Shown one piece after another: positions 17,278 to 25,941 of a stretch of 64,000 nucleotides of DNA (position 1 is the first letter of the stretch; every line of letters begins with the position of its first letter). The position numbers and the translations under genes are program-made. The DNA is from Pseudovibrio axinellae (GTDB lineage: Bacteria > Pseudomonadota > Alphaproteobacteria > Rhizobiales > Stappiaceae): assembly GCF_900110875.1 (NCBI RefSeq), contig NZ_FOFM01000009.1, positions 62,001 through 126,000 on the forward strand, written 5' to 3'. Below the pieces are notes generated by a model. The model searched no databases and was not told where the DNA came from. It saw only the letters and a program-made list of their open reading frames with translations.

Positions 17278-18177
17278 ATGAACAATATATATTGGAATGG
17301 GGTACGTTCGTTTCTCGCTGTCGCAGAGCATGGCAGCTTCACGTTAGCCTCGGAGGCAATAGGCCTTTCAAAAGCCAGCTTGAGCCAACAGGTAACCCAG
17401 CTGGAAGAACAATTAGACGTCCAGCTGCTTTATAGAACGACGCGTAAACTGCGCATGACCGAGATTGGCGAACGCTATTACGAAATGTGCCGCGCAGGCG
17501 TAAAGCAGATCACTGATGCCTCTGACCTTGCAGCGCAGGCGACGGACAGCTTGACCGGTTCAATTCGTATGAACGCGGTAGGCGGATTGATTGGGGAAGA
17601 GCTGATTGCACCACTGCTCATCGAGTATCAGCAGGCTCATCCAGCAATTGAGGTAAAGCTGGAGTTCTCCAGTTCCCGCGTTGATCTTCTGGAGAATGAC
17701 TGTGATCTTGTACTACGCATGGGAGAGCTAGAAGACAGCACTCTTATCGCACGTAAACTGCACACCATCACCACCAGATACGTTGCAGCTCCCTCTTTCA
17801 TAGCCAGCCATCCAAAGATAAACCATCCCTCCGATCTGAAAGGCCTTCCGTGTATCTCAGGCAGCGTGCAAGAGTGGATATTCGCTCGTGGCCAACAGCG
17901 CATTGTTGTCCAAGCAGAACAGGGATTTCAGATCTCTAATGGCCGTGTCATGTGTCAGGCTGCTGCGGCTGGTTTAGGCATTGCGCGCTTGGCAGACGTG
18001 TACACCGATGCACTCATCAAACGCGGGGAATTAACGGAGGTTCTTTCTGGCTGGCAGCAGACAACACCTCTTTGGCTCGTGAGCCCACCTACGCGGCACC
18101 AATTGCACCGGGTGCGTGAATTGATGGACTTTCTCGCGCGCAACTTTAAACATCGCTATCAAATAGTTTTGACCTAG
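17278..18177 (+). CDS. LysR-family transcriptional regulator
   Basis: 299 residues. The winged helix reads WNGVRSFLAVAEHGSFTLASEA, SKASLSQQVTQLEEQL and LLYRTTRKLRMTEIGERYY. This is the CrgA/AaeR-like subgroup of LTTRs that carries L-x-x-R-T-T-R-x-L-x-x-T. The effector domain has GSIRMNAVGGLIGEELIAP and GLGIARLADV. The gene is divergent from the SDR gene at 16433-17155, and members of this subgroup often regulate just such an adjacent oxidoreductase. The last four bases overlap the end of the convergent lipoprotein gene. Confidence 0.85.
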   Translation: MNNIYWNGVRSFLAVAEHGSFTLASEAIGLSKASLSQQVTQLEEQLDVQLLYRTTRKLRMTEIGERYYEMCRAGVKQITDASDLAAQATDSLTGSIRMNAVGGLIGEELIAPLLIEYQQAHPAIEVKLEFSSSRVDLLENDCDLVLRMGELEDSTLIARKLHTITTRYVAAPSFIASHPKINHPSDLKGLPCISGSVQEWIFARGQQRIVVQAEQGFQISNGRVMCQAAAAGLGIARLADVYTDALIKRGELTEVLSGWQQTTPLWLVSPPTRHQLHRVRELMDFLARNFKHRYQIVLT

Positions 18178-18617
18178 CGACGATACGTGCCAACAAAACC
18201 ATCGGGGATGAGCGCCCCTGCTGGGCCTGAATTGGGGTCATCGACACCCACTGGTATAAAGACACGCTGAATTATTATCTTTTCTCCATCCGGTGGTGGA
18301 GGACCAGGTAAGACCGCACCACGCGTGGTTTTAAAGCCCTCCAGCTCACAAATCAGCGAGGTCTTCTCAAATCCTTCGGGCACGACCATCGGACCGGGAG
18401 TATGTTGGACGAAGATAGAAGAACGATAGCCACTCAGATAACAAAATGCGCCGTCAGGCGTCGTATTTACTGTTACGAGCGTTGCACCAAACGGAATGGC
18501 AATCTCAGGCGTAAAGGCCTGTGGTAACCGTTCCTCTTCTGATATACAGCCGCTCAAGCAAAGCAAAGCGACCACGAGAGTGCTTAAGGTATGTCCGCTT
18601 TGCAAATCGGCCTCCAT
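18174..18617 (-). CDS. Small lipoprotein, paralogue of the one at 4331-4717
   Basis: 147 residues with the N-terminus MEADLQSGHTLSTLVVALLC and lipobox LCLSGC (Cys24), so a lipoprotein is predicted. The mature part shares a pattern with the protein at 4331-4717: VTVNTTPDGAFCYLSGY, then a PGPMVVPEG turn and SLICELEGFK, with two Cys in equivalent places. It adds a longer Pro/Gly-rich tail (GPPPPDGEK, VDDPNSGPAGA). The shared core resembles a PEGA-like surface beta domain. Function is unknown. The ribosome site is weak (GGTAAAAG). It ends convergently inside the LysR gene with a four-base overlap and no visible terminator. Confidence 0.65.
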   Translation of the reverse strand: MEADLQSGHTLSTLVVALLCLSGCISEEERLPQAFTPEIAIPFGATLVTVNTTPDGAFCYLSGYRSSIFVQHTPGPMVVPEGFEKTSLICELEGFKTTRGAVLPGPPPPDGEKIIIQRVFIPVGVDDPNSGPAGALIPDGFVGTYRR

Positions 18618-19177
18618 CTTTTACCAGTAAGCCGAACCTAACTGCGGAGCCTAAGCAGAAAAATCCACCAGATAAACTGGCGTTGTTCTGACGAGGGAGG
18701 CATTTGTAAAAAATACACATGACCTATACGCTCACACACCGATTTATCATGAAGTTTGAAAAATAGTTGATGGTTGTATTAGGCTGGGAGAAATTGTGTT
18801 TTCACAGCAAAAACACGCAAAAAAGAGTGTCCTGAAAGTGTTTTTAAATATGAAGGCTAGTTAAAGTGAAAATTTTTATCGCTGTTATTGTTTCTCACTA
18901 TTTTTGCTTTTCTAGGTGTCTAACAAATAGAAGTAGGTTTTTAAAAGTTTTTCGCAAGTCACACACTTCTTTTATGAGAGAAACCGTGTTGATTAGATGA
19001 GTTTCATTCACGGTTTTGGCGATCAGTGTTACCCGCAAAACACTAATTGAGAAGTGAAAAGGCTTTGTGCCCTTGCATCCACAAAATTACAAAGTATCTA
19101 TGAGAGAGAGTACTCCCCAAGGGCTTCACGAAGACTGTGAGCCTTTGTACAGTTTTGCGCAGATTAACGGAATGAGA
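18618..19177. other. AT-rich leader region of gshA
   Basis: No gene is supported except a possible 37-codon N-terminal extension of gshA from a GTG at 19067. A loose hairpin, AAAAACAC (18809-18816) with GTGTTTTT (18838-18845), is visible. Its significance is unclear. Confidence 0.35.
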
Positions 19178-20782
19178 ATGACAAAACTTAGTGAAGCCAC
19201 ACTCAAGCTGCTAACTGATGAATCTGTTCGCAGTGGCCTTGCTGCACTTCGCGTTGGGATCGAAAAAGAAGCCCTTCGTGTGAGCAGTGAAGGCTTTATG
19301 TCATCGCATGATCACCCAGATGCATTGGGCAAGACACTAACGCATAAGTTCATCACTACCGACTTTTCTGAGGCGCAGGCGGAGTTCATTACTCCGACGG
19401 CAAATACAGTTAAAGAAAGCCTCGACTTTCTGAAGGAGCTTCAGGCATTTGCTGCGCGCAATACTGAGGCTGGCGAATACCTTTGGAATTCTTCGATGCC
19501 GCCAGAGATCCAGAGCGACGAAAGTATCCGGGTTGCACAGTATGGAGAATCGAACTCGGCGCAGATCAAAACGCTATATCGCAAGGGGTTGGCGCACCGC
19601 TATGGTAAGCGGATGCAGACGATCTCAGGCATTCATTACAATTTCTCCATTTCCGAAAGCCTTTGGAGTGCCTTCCATGAGCAGTGTAGCTCTGGCGGTA
19701 GTTTGCAGGATTTCCGAAGTGCCGCCTACCTCGGCCTGATCAGGAATCTTCAGCGTCATGGCTGGCTGGTACTCTACCTGTTTGGTGCCTCCCCTGCTTT
19801 GGACAGGAGTTACCTTGCGAAACCCCATCCAACTCTTTCGGTGTTGGGTGAGGACACTTACTACGGTGAGTACGCAACCTCGCTGCGCATGAGCGATCTT
19901 GGTTATACCAGCGTCGTGCAGAGTGAGTTGGACATCCACTTCAACTCCATCTGTGAGTACATAGAAGGCCTACGCGGTGCTTTGGCCACGTCAGTTCAGC
20001 AATACGAACAAATCGGCGTTTTTGAAGAAGGCGACTACAAGCAGATCAACACCCACCAGCTTCAGCTGGAAAATGAGCTTTATGGATCAGCACGACCAAA
20101 GCGCAATACTCAGGATGGTGAGCGACCAATCGCTGCCCTATGCCGTAGAGGCGTCGAATATATCGAGTTGCGGTCTCTTGATATCAACCCGCTGAACCCT
20201 ATCGGAATTGGCGAGCAGCAAGCTTACTTCCTCAATACCTTCCTGACCCATTTGGCCCTTGCGCCGTCGCCTTGTATTGAGGCAGCTGAGCAACTGGCAT
20301 TGAACGATCAACAGCGAATGGTTGCATGGCAGGGACGTTTACCAGATCTCGTGCTGCCCACTTACGGTGCAGGCGAAGTCACCCTTCGCGAAGCTGGCAA
20401 TAACTTGCTTGACGACATGCGGCATACGGCAGAAATGATGGATGATGTCTATGGTGGCACCGGCCATATCGACGCGCTTAATGCCCAGGCTGCAAAGCTG
20501 GATGATCCAGATCTGACTCCGTCTGCACAGATCTTGAAAGGCGTGAAGCAAAATGGCTCTTACGCTGGCTTTATCGCAGAGCTCTCCAAAAATCAGTCGG
20601 ATCACCTGAAAGCACTCCCGCTCTCAGCTGACCGCTTAAAGTTTCAGGAAGCAATGGTGGCACAGTCAAAAGCGGCCTACGAGCAAATTGAGTCCCGGCA
20701 AGGCTCAAACAATTTTGACCGTTTCCTTGACTCGCAGAATAAAACTGACCTTCTACCGCCGGAATGTCTTGGCGAACGTTAA
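19178..20782 (+). CDS. gshA: Glutamate--cysteine ligase, gammaproteobacterial (class I) type
   Basis: 534 residues from the ATG at 19178, close to the 518 residues of E. coli GshA. Family blocks are clear: LRVGIEKEALRVSSEGFMS near the N-terminus, then DALGKTLTHKFITTDFSEAQAEFITP, corresponding to the E. coli H-P-E-A-L-G-S-A-L-T-H-K-W-I-T-T-D-F region. Then come SGIHYNFSISESLW, LRMSDLGYTS and VEYIELRSLDINP. The enzyme joins glutamate and cysteine with ATP in the first step of glutathione synthesis. Many alphaproteobacteria instead use the plant-like class III enzyme, so this copy may have been acquired laterally (inference). GGA lies seven bases before the chosen start. The ATG at 19172 or the GTG at 19067 are alternatives. 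It is a single-gene unit. Confidence 0.9.
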   Translation: MTKLSEATLKLLTDESVRSGLAALRVGIEKEALRVSSEGFMSSHDHPDALGKTLTHKFITTDFSEAQAEFITPTANTVKESLDFLKELQAFAARNTEAGEYLWNSSMPPEIQSDESIRVAQYGESNSAQIKTLYRKGLAHRYGKRMQTISGIHYNFSISESLWSAFHEQCSSGGSLQDFRSAAYLGLIRNLQRHGWLVLYLFGASPALDRSYLAKPHPTLSVLGEDTYYGEYATSLRMSDLGYTSVVQSELDIHFNSICEYIEGLRGALATSVQQYEQIGVFEEGDYKQINTHQLQLENELYGSARPKRNTQDGERPIAALCRRGVEYIELRSLDINPLNPIGIGEQQAYFLNTFLTHLALAPSPCIEAAEQLALNDQQRMVAWQGRLPDLVLPTYGAGEVTLREAGNNLLDDMRHTAEMMDDVYGGTGHIDALNAQAAKLDDPDLTPSAQILKGVKQNGSYAGFIAELSKNQSDHLKALPLSADRLKFQEAMVAQSKAAYEQIESRQGSNNFDRFLDSQNKTDLLPPECLGER

Positions 20783-20854
20783 GGGGTAGCTTAACTCCCT
20801 TTTTGAATAGGATTGCAGTGCAATCAACTTCTGCACTCAAACGCTAATCTATAC

Positions 20855-20881
20855 TCGCCGCGCTAAAAACAAGCGCGGCGA
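20855..20881. terminator. GC-rich hairpin after gshA
   Basis: TCGCCGCGCT (20855-20864) and AGCGCGGCGA (20872-20881) form a 10-bp perfect stem with a seven-base loop. No T-run follows, so it may be a factor-dependent terminator or a processing hairpin. It lies 70 bases after the gshA stop and about 200 bases before the carotenoid oxygenase gene. Confidence 0.5.
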
Positions 20882-21085
20882 TGCACCAAAGTGGCCACCT
20901 GAAAGTTTTTGCAGCCACACAAAAACCCCCACATCCATCTGAAATCCATAGGATTTGGCCTTCAACAAAGGCTCATGAACAGTGTTCACTCCAATACAGA
21001 TATGCCTTTCTTCTTGAAAACCAAAGCATCTTAAGCTCTACTACTTGCATAACCGTACGAACTTCCACTGGCGGAGGAACATGCA

Positions 21086-22543
21086 ATGGACAAAGCACTA
21101 GATGAGCCTGAAGCACCGTTTGGCCTGAACCACGGCCCAATGCTGACAGGAGCTTTCGCACCGATTTCACATGAGGAAATAATCGATACACTTGACGTTG
21201 AGGGCACAATCCCAACCGACCTGAACGGTGTGTATTTGCGTAATGGGCCTAATCCACGGCATGAACCAAAAGGCAGTTATCACGTATTCGACGGTGACGG
21301 CATGTTGCACTCCGCCGAGTTTCGCGGCGGCAAAGTGGTTTATCGCAACAAGTGGATCCGTACGGAGGGCTGGTTGCAGAACGAAGAGAGCGGTGAAGAG
21401 CGGTATTGGGGTGTCATAAACACCGTCAAAGGAAACCCGGACCGCCCGATGAATGATGTCGCCAACACAGATGTTGTAGGCCATGCGGGCTATGCGGTCG
21501 TCTCCTGGTATCTGTGCGGCACTCCTTATCTCGTAGATCCGATGACACTGGAAACTGTCCGCTCAGCTCCTGATTATGTAGCAGGACCCGGCCAGGGCAT
21601 GTCCGCGCACACCAAAGTCGATGAATACACTGGCGATATGATGTTCTTCGATTACTTCAATGAAGCGCCTTACATGACTTACGGTGTTGTGAATGCCCAG
21701 GGAAAGCTTGTCCATCATGTGCCGATTGAACTCCCCGGTTCACGCCTGATGCATGACATGGCGGTGACCGAGAACCATTCGATCCTGCATGATGTACCCG
21801 TTTACCATCAGCAAGAGGCTCAGGAAAAAGGCCGGCATAAAATCCGTTTTGACAGCTCCCTTCCGATGCGTTTTGGCGTGATCCCAAGGTTTGGGCAGTC
21901 CAATGAGGTCCGGTGGTTCGATTTCACACCTTGCTTTGTGTATCACGTTGTCAACTCCTGGGAGGAAGGCGACGAGGTGGTGATGGTACTGTGCAGGTAC
22001 ATGCCAACCCTTCACGCTGATGGCACGATTGACGAAATTGAAACGGCAAAACGAATAGGCCGTTTGAAGATGGATGCCCGCCTTTGGCGCTATCGCATGA
22101 ATGTTAAGACCGGTGAATGCTCGGAGGAATGTCTGAACCCGGACCTGAATGTAGAATTTCCAGGCTACAACAGCGCAGAGACCGGGCGCTACACCAAATG
22201 GGGTTATCTCATTGATCACGACCCTGAGATCCTGCGCTGGACAGGACTGCGGAAATTCAATCTGGACACCGGAGAGAGTGTCGCTGAATGGTCGGATGAC
22301 CCAGATCACTGCTGGTATTCGGAGCCATGGTTTGCCCCCGCTGATGAGGCGACGGCAGAAGACGACGGCTACGTCATTGTCTTTTGCTGGAACGATGCAA
22401 CGCGTTTGCAGGAAATGCAGGTGTTTGATGCGCGCAAAATCAGCGAGGGACCTGTAGCACGCATCAAGCTACCACACCGATTGCCTCCGGGTTTTCATGC
22501 TTGCTGGATGAAGCCAGAACAAATCGCATCTTGGAGCAAGTAA
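21086..22543 (+). CDS. Carotenoid/stilbene cleavage oxygenase (RPE65 family)
   Basis: 485 residues, the usual length of the family of non-heme iron carotenoid, apocarotenoid and lignostilbene dioxygenases. The four iron-ligand His residues can be placed at GQGMSAHTK (H175), LMHDMAVTENH (H223), FVYHVVNSWEEGDEV (H287) and PPGFHACW (H471). The N-terminal LNGVYLRNGPNPRHEP and YHVFDGDGMLHSAEF blocks are diagnostic. It cleaves a conjugated double bond to give two carbonyl products. No signal peptide is present. GGAGG lies eight bases upstream. Its position just before a catabolic transport/CoA-ligase operon suggests a stilbene or phenylpropanoid-type substrate as an alternative to carotenoids, but this is inference; no carotenoid synthesis genes are nearby. 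Confidence 0.85.
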   Translation: MDKALDEPEAPFGLNHGPMLTGAFAPISHEEIIDTLDVEGTIPTDLNGVYLRNGPNPRHEPKGSYHVFDGDGMLHSAEFRGGKVVYRNKWIRTEGWLQNEESGEERYWGVINTVKGNPDRPMNDVANTDVVGHAGYAVVSWYLCGTPYLVDPMTLETVRSAPDYVAGPGQGMSAHTKVDEYTGDMMFFDYFNEAPYMTYGVVNAQGKLVHHVPIELPGSRLMHDMAVTENHSILHDVPVYHQQEAQEKGRHKIRFDSSLPMRFGVIPRFGQSNEVRWFDFTPCFVYHVVNSWEEGDEVVMVLCRYMPTLHADGTIDEIETAKRIGRLKMDARLWRYRMNVKTGECSEECLNPDLNVEFPGYNSAETGRYTKWGYLIDHDPEILRWTGLRKFNLDTGESVAEWSDDPDHCWYSEPWFAPADEATAEDDGYVIVFCWNDATRLQEMQVFDARKISEGPVARIKLPHRLPPGFHACWMKPEQIASWSK

Positions 22544-22549
22544 TCCCAA

Positions 22550-22581
22550 GCTGTGGCCGGTTCGAGAGAGCCCGCCACAGC
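22550..22581. terminator. Hairpin between convergent carotenoid oxygenase and HxlR genes
   Basis: GCTGTGGC (22550-22557) and GCCACAGC (22574-22581) form an 8-bp perfect stem directly after the carotenoid oxygenase stop. It has no T-run, so its terminator activity is uncertain. Confidence 0.4.
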
Positions 22582-22626
22582 CCCACGCAGCAGTGAACCA
22601 TTTTTGCGTTACGCTCAGACGCGTTT

Positions 22627-23595
22627 TCACGCCTCTTCAATTGGGTTGGCAAAGTTCTGCTCAACCCCATCTGGCCACTCAAGTTCGTACGTTACGTCAT
22701 GAACATCCAGTTCTTCCCTGCACGCTGAACAAGCGACAACTGGCGAAAGGTTATGTCCGTTTGGCTCGTGTGTTAGCAGCACCGGCGCGCCTTCTGGAGA
22801 GGCGTAGTAAGTATCTCCCCAACGCATGAGCATCAGCAATATCGGAAAGATATCTGTAGACTTACGCGTCAGCCTGTAGCCTGTTTTCTTTCCGCCTGCC
22901 TCCTCGTCGTTATGGTTTACGAGGCCGAGAGTCTGCATCCAGTTTAACCGCTCAGTCAGAATGTTGGTCGCGGCACCGCTATCCTCGCGGATCCTGTCAA
23001 AACTATTCAATCCGGTAAACAACGCGCGCAGCACCAAAACGGCCCATCGATCGCCCATAATCTGCGCCACTTCTACCATGATGGCTGAGCCTGAGTTTCG
23101 TTCCGCAATTGCATCCCGGTGCTGGCGTCGCCGCACGTAATTTGCCGCCATAGTGCCAACACCCGGCCCCTCTTCCCAGTCCACCTCAAACGCTGAGTAT
23201 TCATGCCCGCAGGTTGCACAAAGTGGGAGCGGCTCAAATATCTGACCACACTTCTTATGGGTCAGCTTCACCTTCACCACTTGACTTTGATCGCCCCAAA
23301 TGCGCTCCCACCGAAGCATCATGAGCGACATCCAATAAAGCCCCTGCCCCTTTTCGGTGAGCCGATACTCATAGCGTGCCGGTCGTTCGGAATAGAGCGC
23401 TTTGCACATGACGTCTTTTTCAACGATGCGCTTTAGCCGATCGCTAAGCAAGGCACGTCTCAAGCCCGTCGCATTTTGAAATTGCCCAAAGGTGCGTGCG
23501 CCCAGCCATGCTGCCTCCAGGATCATCATAGCCGAGGAGTCGCCCATAATTTCAAGCGCCCGCCAGATCGAGCATGATCTCACCAATTTAGTCAT
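22627..23595 (-). CDS. HxlR-type regulator with two tandem winged-helix domains
   Basis: 322 residues from the ATG at 23595. The first HxlR domain begins RSCSIWRALEIMGDSSAMMILEAAW and continues through LSDRLKRIVEKDVM and EYRLTEKGQGLYW. A Cys-rich spacer (KKCGQIFEPLPLCATCGHEY) resembles the small zinc-like tail of single HxlR proteins. A second complete domain follows: VEVAQIMGDRWAVLVLRALFTGLNSFDRI, ILTERLNWMQTLGLV, GYRLTRKSTDIFPILLML, then another CSACREELDVHDV tail. Normal HxlR proteins are about 110-150 residues and act as dimers, so this chain looks like a covalent dimer. It is divergent from the livH operon and probably controls it. In-frame ATGs up to 23772 would give up to 59 more residues with no recognisable domain. 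Confidence 0.8.
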   Translation of the reverse strand: MTKLVRSCSIWRALEIMGDSSAMMILEAAWLGARTFGQFQNATGLRRALLSDRLKRIVEKDVMCKALYSERPARYEYRLTEKGQGLYWMSLMMLRWERIWGDQSQVVKVKLTHKKCGQIFEPLPLCATCGHEYSAFEVDWEEGPGVGTMAANYVRRRQHRDAIAERNSGSAIMVEVAQIMGDRWAVLVLRALFTGLNSFDRIREDSGAATNILTERLNWMQTLGLVNHNDEEAGGKKTGYRLTRKSTDIFPILLMLMRWGDTYYASPEGAPVLLTHEPNGHNLSPVVACSACREELDVHDVTYELEWPDGVEQNFANPIEEA

Positions 23596-23805
23596 AGGCA
23601 ACCCATGTTGTTCTTTTTTAAAACCAACATTTTCGAGACCTCGCGGGAAAGGATTTCCATCCATGCATTTAAACATTTTGTTCGGATATGCAAATTCAGC
23701 TTTTGCTAAACAACCTGTCATCACAGCGCTCAATGAGACCAAACCATTCATATCTGATCGAAACCTAACCATCTGAAATATATCATACCTTTAGGTGCGT
23801 TTCAT

Positions 23806-23824
23806 TGATAATGATCATTCATCA
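23806..23824. promoter_or_regulatory. Palindromic candidate operator in the HxlR-livH gap
   Basis: An imperfect 19-bp palindrome with a perfect 10-bp core AATGATCATT (23810-23819) and flanking TGAT and ATCA half-sites. It lies in the divergent gap between the double HxlR regulator and livH, the expected target of the regulator. Confidence 0.45.
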
Positions 23825-23982
23825 AAATTAATACTTATCTCTTTCTTCAGATATCACAGGATCTTCACTAAGTCATTTTACTTGCATTAGCGTACTCACT
23901 TGCTATCGTAAACCCGATTCTTGACGTGCTTATCGTCACAGGAACAAACCGCCGGAGCCTCGGCAGGACGGGAGGGGAAGCG

Positions 23983-24864
23983 ATGCCAGATATCGAACTA
24001 TTTGTGCAGTCGTTAGCCAATGGTGTTTCTGTAGGTGCGATTTATGGGCTCATAGCGCTTGGTTTTGTGCTGGTTTATAAATCCACCGAAGTGGTCAATT
24101 TTGCACTTGGTGACCTTTTGATGTTCTCGGCTTTTGCGGGGTGGAGCTTGAGCGTTGCTCTAGGTTGGCCAATCTGGCTGGCCGTTCTGGCCGCAATTTT
24201 CCTCACCTCCCTTTTATCGGGTATTATCAATGAGGCCGTTGTCTCTCGTATTATTGGACAACCCCAGTTCGCCCATATTCTCCTGACTTTGGGGATCGCC
24301 TTTACGCTACGTGGACTGATTTTACTCATATGGGGTGCAGACCAGCGCTCGCTTGATTCCCTTGCACCAGACACGCTTTTAGAAGTCGCCGGTATTACAC
24401 TAAGAGCCGAACGTGTGCAGATTATCCTGATCACTCTTGTCTTGGTGATCGCATTACAGTTCTTCTTTCGCAAAACCCGTTTCGGGCTGGCCTTGCAAGC
24501 ACTTGGTGAAAACCAAATGGCTGCCTACTTGATGGCAATACCAGTCCGGCGGGCCATCTCTGGAATTTGGATGCTCTCAGGGGCAATCGCAGCAATCGCA
24601 GGCCTGATGCTGGCCCCTCTTTTGCTAGTGGATACGAACCTGTGGCTCGTCATGGTCAAGGGCCTGATCGTCGCGGTAATGGGCAGTTTTCACTCTGTTC
24701 CCGGTGCATTGGGCGCCGGTATTCTGGTTGGCGTAATAGAGCAACTCGCTGGGGTATACCTAGATGCTGAATACCGGGACCTCGTTGTCTATGCTTCCTT
24801 TTTTGCGATCCTCGCGGTGTTTCCGAAAGGCCTCTTCGGTGGCCAGTCAGCCAAGAAGGTCTGA
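23983..24864 (+). CDS. Branched-chain-type ABC transporter permease (LivH family)
   Basis: 293 residues with about eight membrane helices. The LivH pattern starts at LFVQSLANGVSVGAIYGLIALGFVLVYKSTEVVNFALGD and continues with ALGENQMAAYLMAI, the cytoplasmic coupling loop E-N-x-x-A-A-x-x-x-G/A-I. With LivM it forms the translocation channel of a HAAT-family importer. It opens a nine-gene block whose CoA ligase and thiolases suggest that the cargo is a carboxylic acid rather than leucine. The ATG at 23983 has GGAGGGG six bases upstream. Confidence 0.85.
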   Translation: MPDIELFVQSLANGVSVGAIYGLIALGFVLVYKSTEVVNFALGDLLMFSAFAGWSLSVALGWPIWLAVLAAIFLTSLLSGIINEAVVSRIIGQPQFAHILLTLGIAFTLRGLILLIWGADQRSLDSLAPDTLLEVAGITLRAERVQIILITLVLVIALQFFFRKTRFGLALQALGENQMAAYLMAIPVRRAISGIWMLSGAIAAIAGLMLAPLLLVDTNLWLVMVKGLIVAVMGSFHSVPGALGAGILVGVIEQLAGVYLDAEYRDLVVYASFFAILAVFPKGLFGGQSAKKV

Positions 24865-24867
24865 TCC

Positions 24868-25941
24868 ATGTATTTCGATTTCAAAACCAGTTACAATGAT
24901 GATATCCGATTGATAAGGCGACCACTTTCCGGTCTTTTTTACGCCATTGCATTCGGTACCGCTCTTTTCTCACCCCTTGTTATTTCTGAATTCTACATCA
25001 CCGAGTCCAGTGCCATATTCGTGCTCGGGATCATAATCATTGGCTATATGATTTCAGCAGGTATGGCAGGGCTCGTTGGGCTTGGGCACGCTGCCTTTGT
25101 TGGCGTTGGCGCCTACACTCATGCCATATTGTTGGGTGCTGGTGTCCCGTTTCTTATTTCAATTTTCTCAGCCATTGCAGTTTGCGCTCTTTTAGGCGTT
25201 ATGCTTGCGGTGATTTCGCTGCGCCTTTCCGGGCTCTACCTTGCCATTTCGACATTGATCTTTGCACTAGCCGTTGAGCACATACTGGGGTCATGGGAAA
25301 CCCTGACAGGCGGATATGAAGGGATCCTGGTACCTGATCCTATTATCTTCGGGACAAGTTTCGCTTCCAGCATAAACTATTACTACCTAACGCTTTCTGC
25401 GCTGGTATCTGTTATTATTCTTGCGGCTAACTTGATGCGCTCGCTTTCGGGCCGTGCACTCATTGGACTGCGCGATAGTGAGCAAGCAGCTGCATCCCTT
25501 GGGATCAATGTTCTTAAGACAAAATCAGTTGCCTTTGCCCTGTCAGGTGCCGTTACGGGGTTTGGCGGCGCCCTCATGTCCCATCAAATCTTCTTTATCA
25601 CTCCAGAAGCATTCAACATGATGCTCTCGCTTCAAATCGTTTTAGCTGCGGTCATCGGTGGATTGGGGAGCATCACCGGGGCCCTTATAGGGGCGGTTGT
25701 GATTGGCTGGATGCCTGAGTTGATCAGTCAAATTAAAGCACTTTTACCTGTCAGTATTCGCTACCAACCAGGGCCGGATTTAGTGATTTATGGCGCGGTT
25801 CTCATTGGCTTCGTCCTGTTCGAACCTCTGGGTCTTTATGGTCGCTGGAAGAAGATCGAGAACTGGTTGCTGACATTTCCGCTCGACCGTAAAGCCACAT
25901 TTGCAAAAACCCGTACCTACATGAAATCCGAGCGGGTGTGA
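24868..25941 (+). CDS. Branched-chain-type ABC transporter permease (LivM family)
   Basis: 357 residues with about nine membrane helices. The core reads MISAGMAGLVGLGHAAFVGVGAY (LivM signature G-L-x-G-x-G-x-A-x-F), GLYLAISTLIFALAVEHI, then GRALIGLRDSEQAAASLGINV, the coupling loop found in all LivM proteins. It starts three bases after the livH stop and its stop overlaps the livG start, so the products are probably made in equal amounts. The N-terminal 25 residues are hydrophilic before the first helix, and the C-terminal tail is basic. Confidence 0.85.
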   Translation: MYFDFKTSYNDDIRLIRRPLSGLFYAIAFGTALFSPLVISEFYITESSAIFVLGIIIIGYMISAGMAGLVGLGHAAFVGVGAYTHAILLGAGVPFLISIFSAIAVCALLGVMLAVISLRLSGLYLAISTLIFALAVEHILGSWETLTGGYEGILVPDPIIFGTSFASSINYYYLTLSALVSVIILAANLMRSLSGRALIGLRDSEQAAASLGINVLKTKSVAFALSGAVTGFGGALMSHQIFFITPEAFNMMLSLQIVLAAVIGGLGSITGALIGAVVIGWMPELISQIKALLPVSIRYQPGPDLVIYGAVLIGFVLFEPLGLYGRWKKIENWLLTFPLDRKATFAKTRTYMKSERV

